This document shows, in pieces, positions 63,415 through 64,000 of a stretch of DNA of 64,000 nucleotides. Source of the DNA: Ophiodon elongatus (taxonomy: Eukaryota; Chordata; Actinopteri; Perciformes; Hexagrammidae); contig JACSYO010001685.1 in the NCBI GenBank assembly GCA_016806645.1, forward strand, positions 62,001 through 126,000. The letters run 5' to 3'. The translations under genes and the position numbers were made by a program. Within the stretch, counting starts at the first letter, position 1; each line of letters starts with the position of its first letter. The notes under the pieces are model-generated. The model saw only the letters and a list, made by a program, of their open reading frames with translations, had not been told where the DNA came from and made no database searches.

Positions 63415-64000
63415 GAAGCCCCAACAGGTTCTACGTCCCGCCTCCAAACCCCCAACCCCAACACCACCCCTACCCTGAGGAACACCCCTCTCCCCACCTT
63501 ATCCCACATGTCCCCACCTTCTCCACCCCTCTGCCATACTCCCCCATTCTACTATGAAACTACCACAGCCTGAGACGCCACCCCGAGACAGTGGGAGGTT
63601 CAAATGGGGGTGGGGGTGGAAAACAAAACAGCAAAAATAATTTGGGCGAATAAAGAAAAATTAATGTCTCCCACCCACTCTTCCCAAAAAAGAATGTTTT
63701 TGCCCCGTTTCAAATAAGAAGAAAAAAATCTAATTGACAAGTGACAGTGGGTATTGGTTTTTGTAAATACTTCTTTTTTTGTTATATACAGTACGATACA
63801 AGCAGCAAAAGTATTGATTGCAGTGTGCCATTTTTTTCTATATAAGTTTCCTCTCTCCTGCTTAAATATGGATGTAATTATTTGTTAATTTTATGCTTTT
63901 GTTTGGTTCATTTCAGCCTGAGAATCATTTCAGGCATAGGTGTTTGTTGTGATTTTGCCAGCTAGCTGATGTTCGCTGCGACTAGTTGCGTCCTCACAAG
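63415..64000 (+). other. stmn2: stmn2 3' UTR (may continue beyond the window)
   Basis: A C-rich stretch follows the stop. AATAAA occurs at 63649-63654, a possible early poly(A) signal. The AT-rich sequence after it may be a longer UTR form. Confidence 0.55.

Overview
The window looks like nuclear DNA from a ray-finned fish, most likely a spiny-rayed teleost. It has long (CA)n tracts, a tRNA-derived SINE, CR1/L2-type LINE and hAT relics, repeat families typical of teleosts, and two vertebrate genes with introns. There is no bacterial or phage content. No tool was run; all exon models were read by eye, but every splice phase in the two main genes closes exactly.

Right part, two head-to-head genes. 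A y+LAT1-like cationic/neutral amino-acid exchanger (slc7a7) lies on the minus strand. It has 11 coding exons from 47756 down to 37722, encodes 490 residues, and has a non-coding first exon and promoter near 49.4 kb. Stathmin-2 (stmn2, SCG10) lies on the plus strand. It has 5 coding exons from 55197 to 63414 and encodes 179 residues, the same length as the human protein. Between the two promoters sit a 5'-truncated LINE (49930-51335) and a 152-bp satellite array (51768-52790).

Left part (1 to about 35 kb). This is non-coding or intronic sequence rich in microsatellites and old transposon copies. Three places on the minus strand look like 5' exons: 33977-34052 and 18396-18474 each carry an ATG open to a good donor and both end in phase 1, and 5426 to about 5660 is a non-coding exon beside a CCAAT box. 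The simplest reading is alternative promoters of one minus-strand gene whose body lies left of the window. I could not identify that gene.

The two named genes act in different processes: amino-acid exchange across the plasma membrane as the light chain of an SLC3A2 heterodimer, and microtubule regulation in neurons. Their adjacency does not suggest a shared pathway. I saw no convincing undescribed biological system. The most interesting signals are the set of unidentified 5' exons, the satellite with higher-order structure and hairpins, and the strong-context upstream ORF in the slc7a7 leader.
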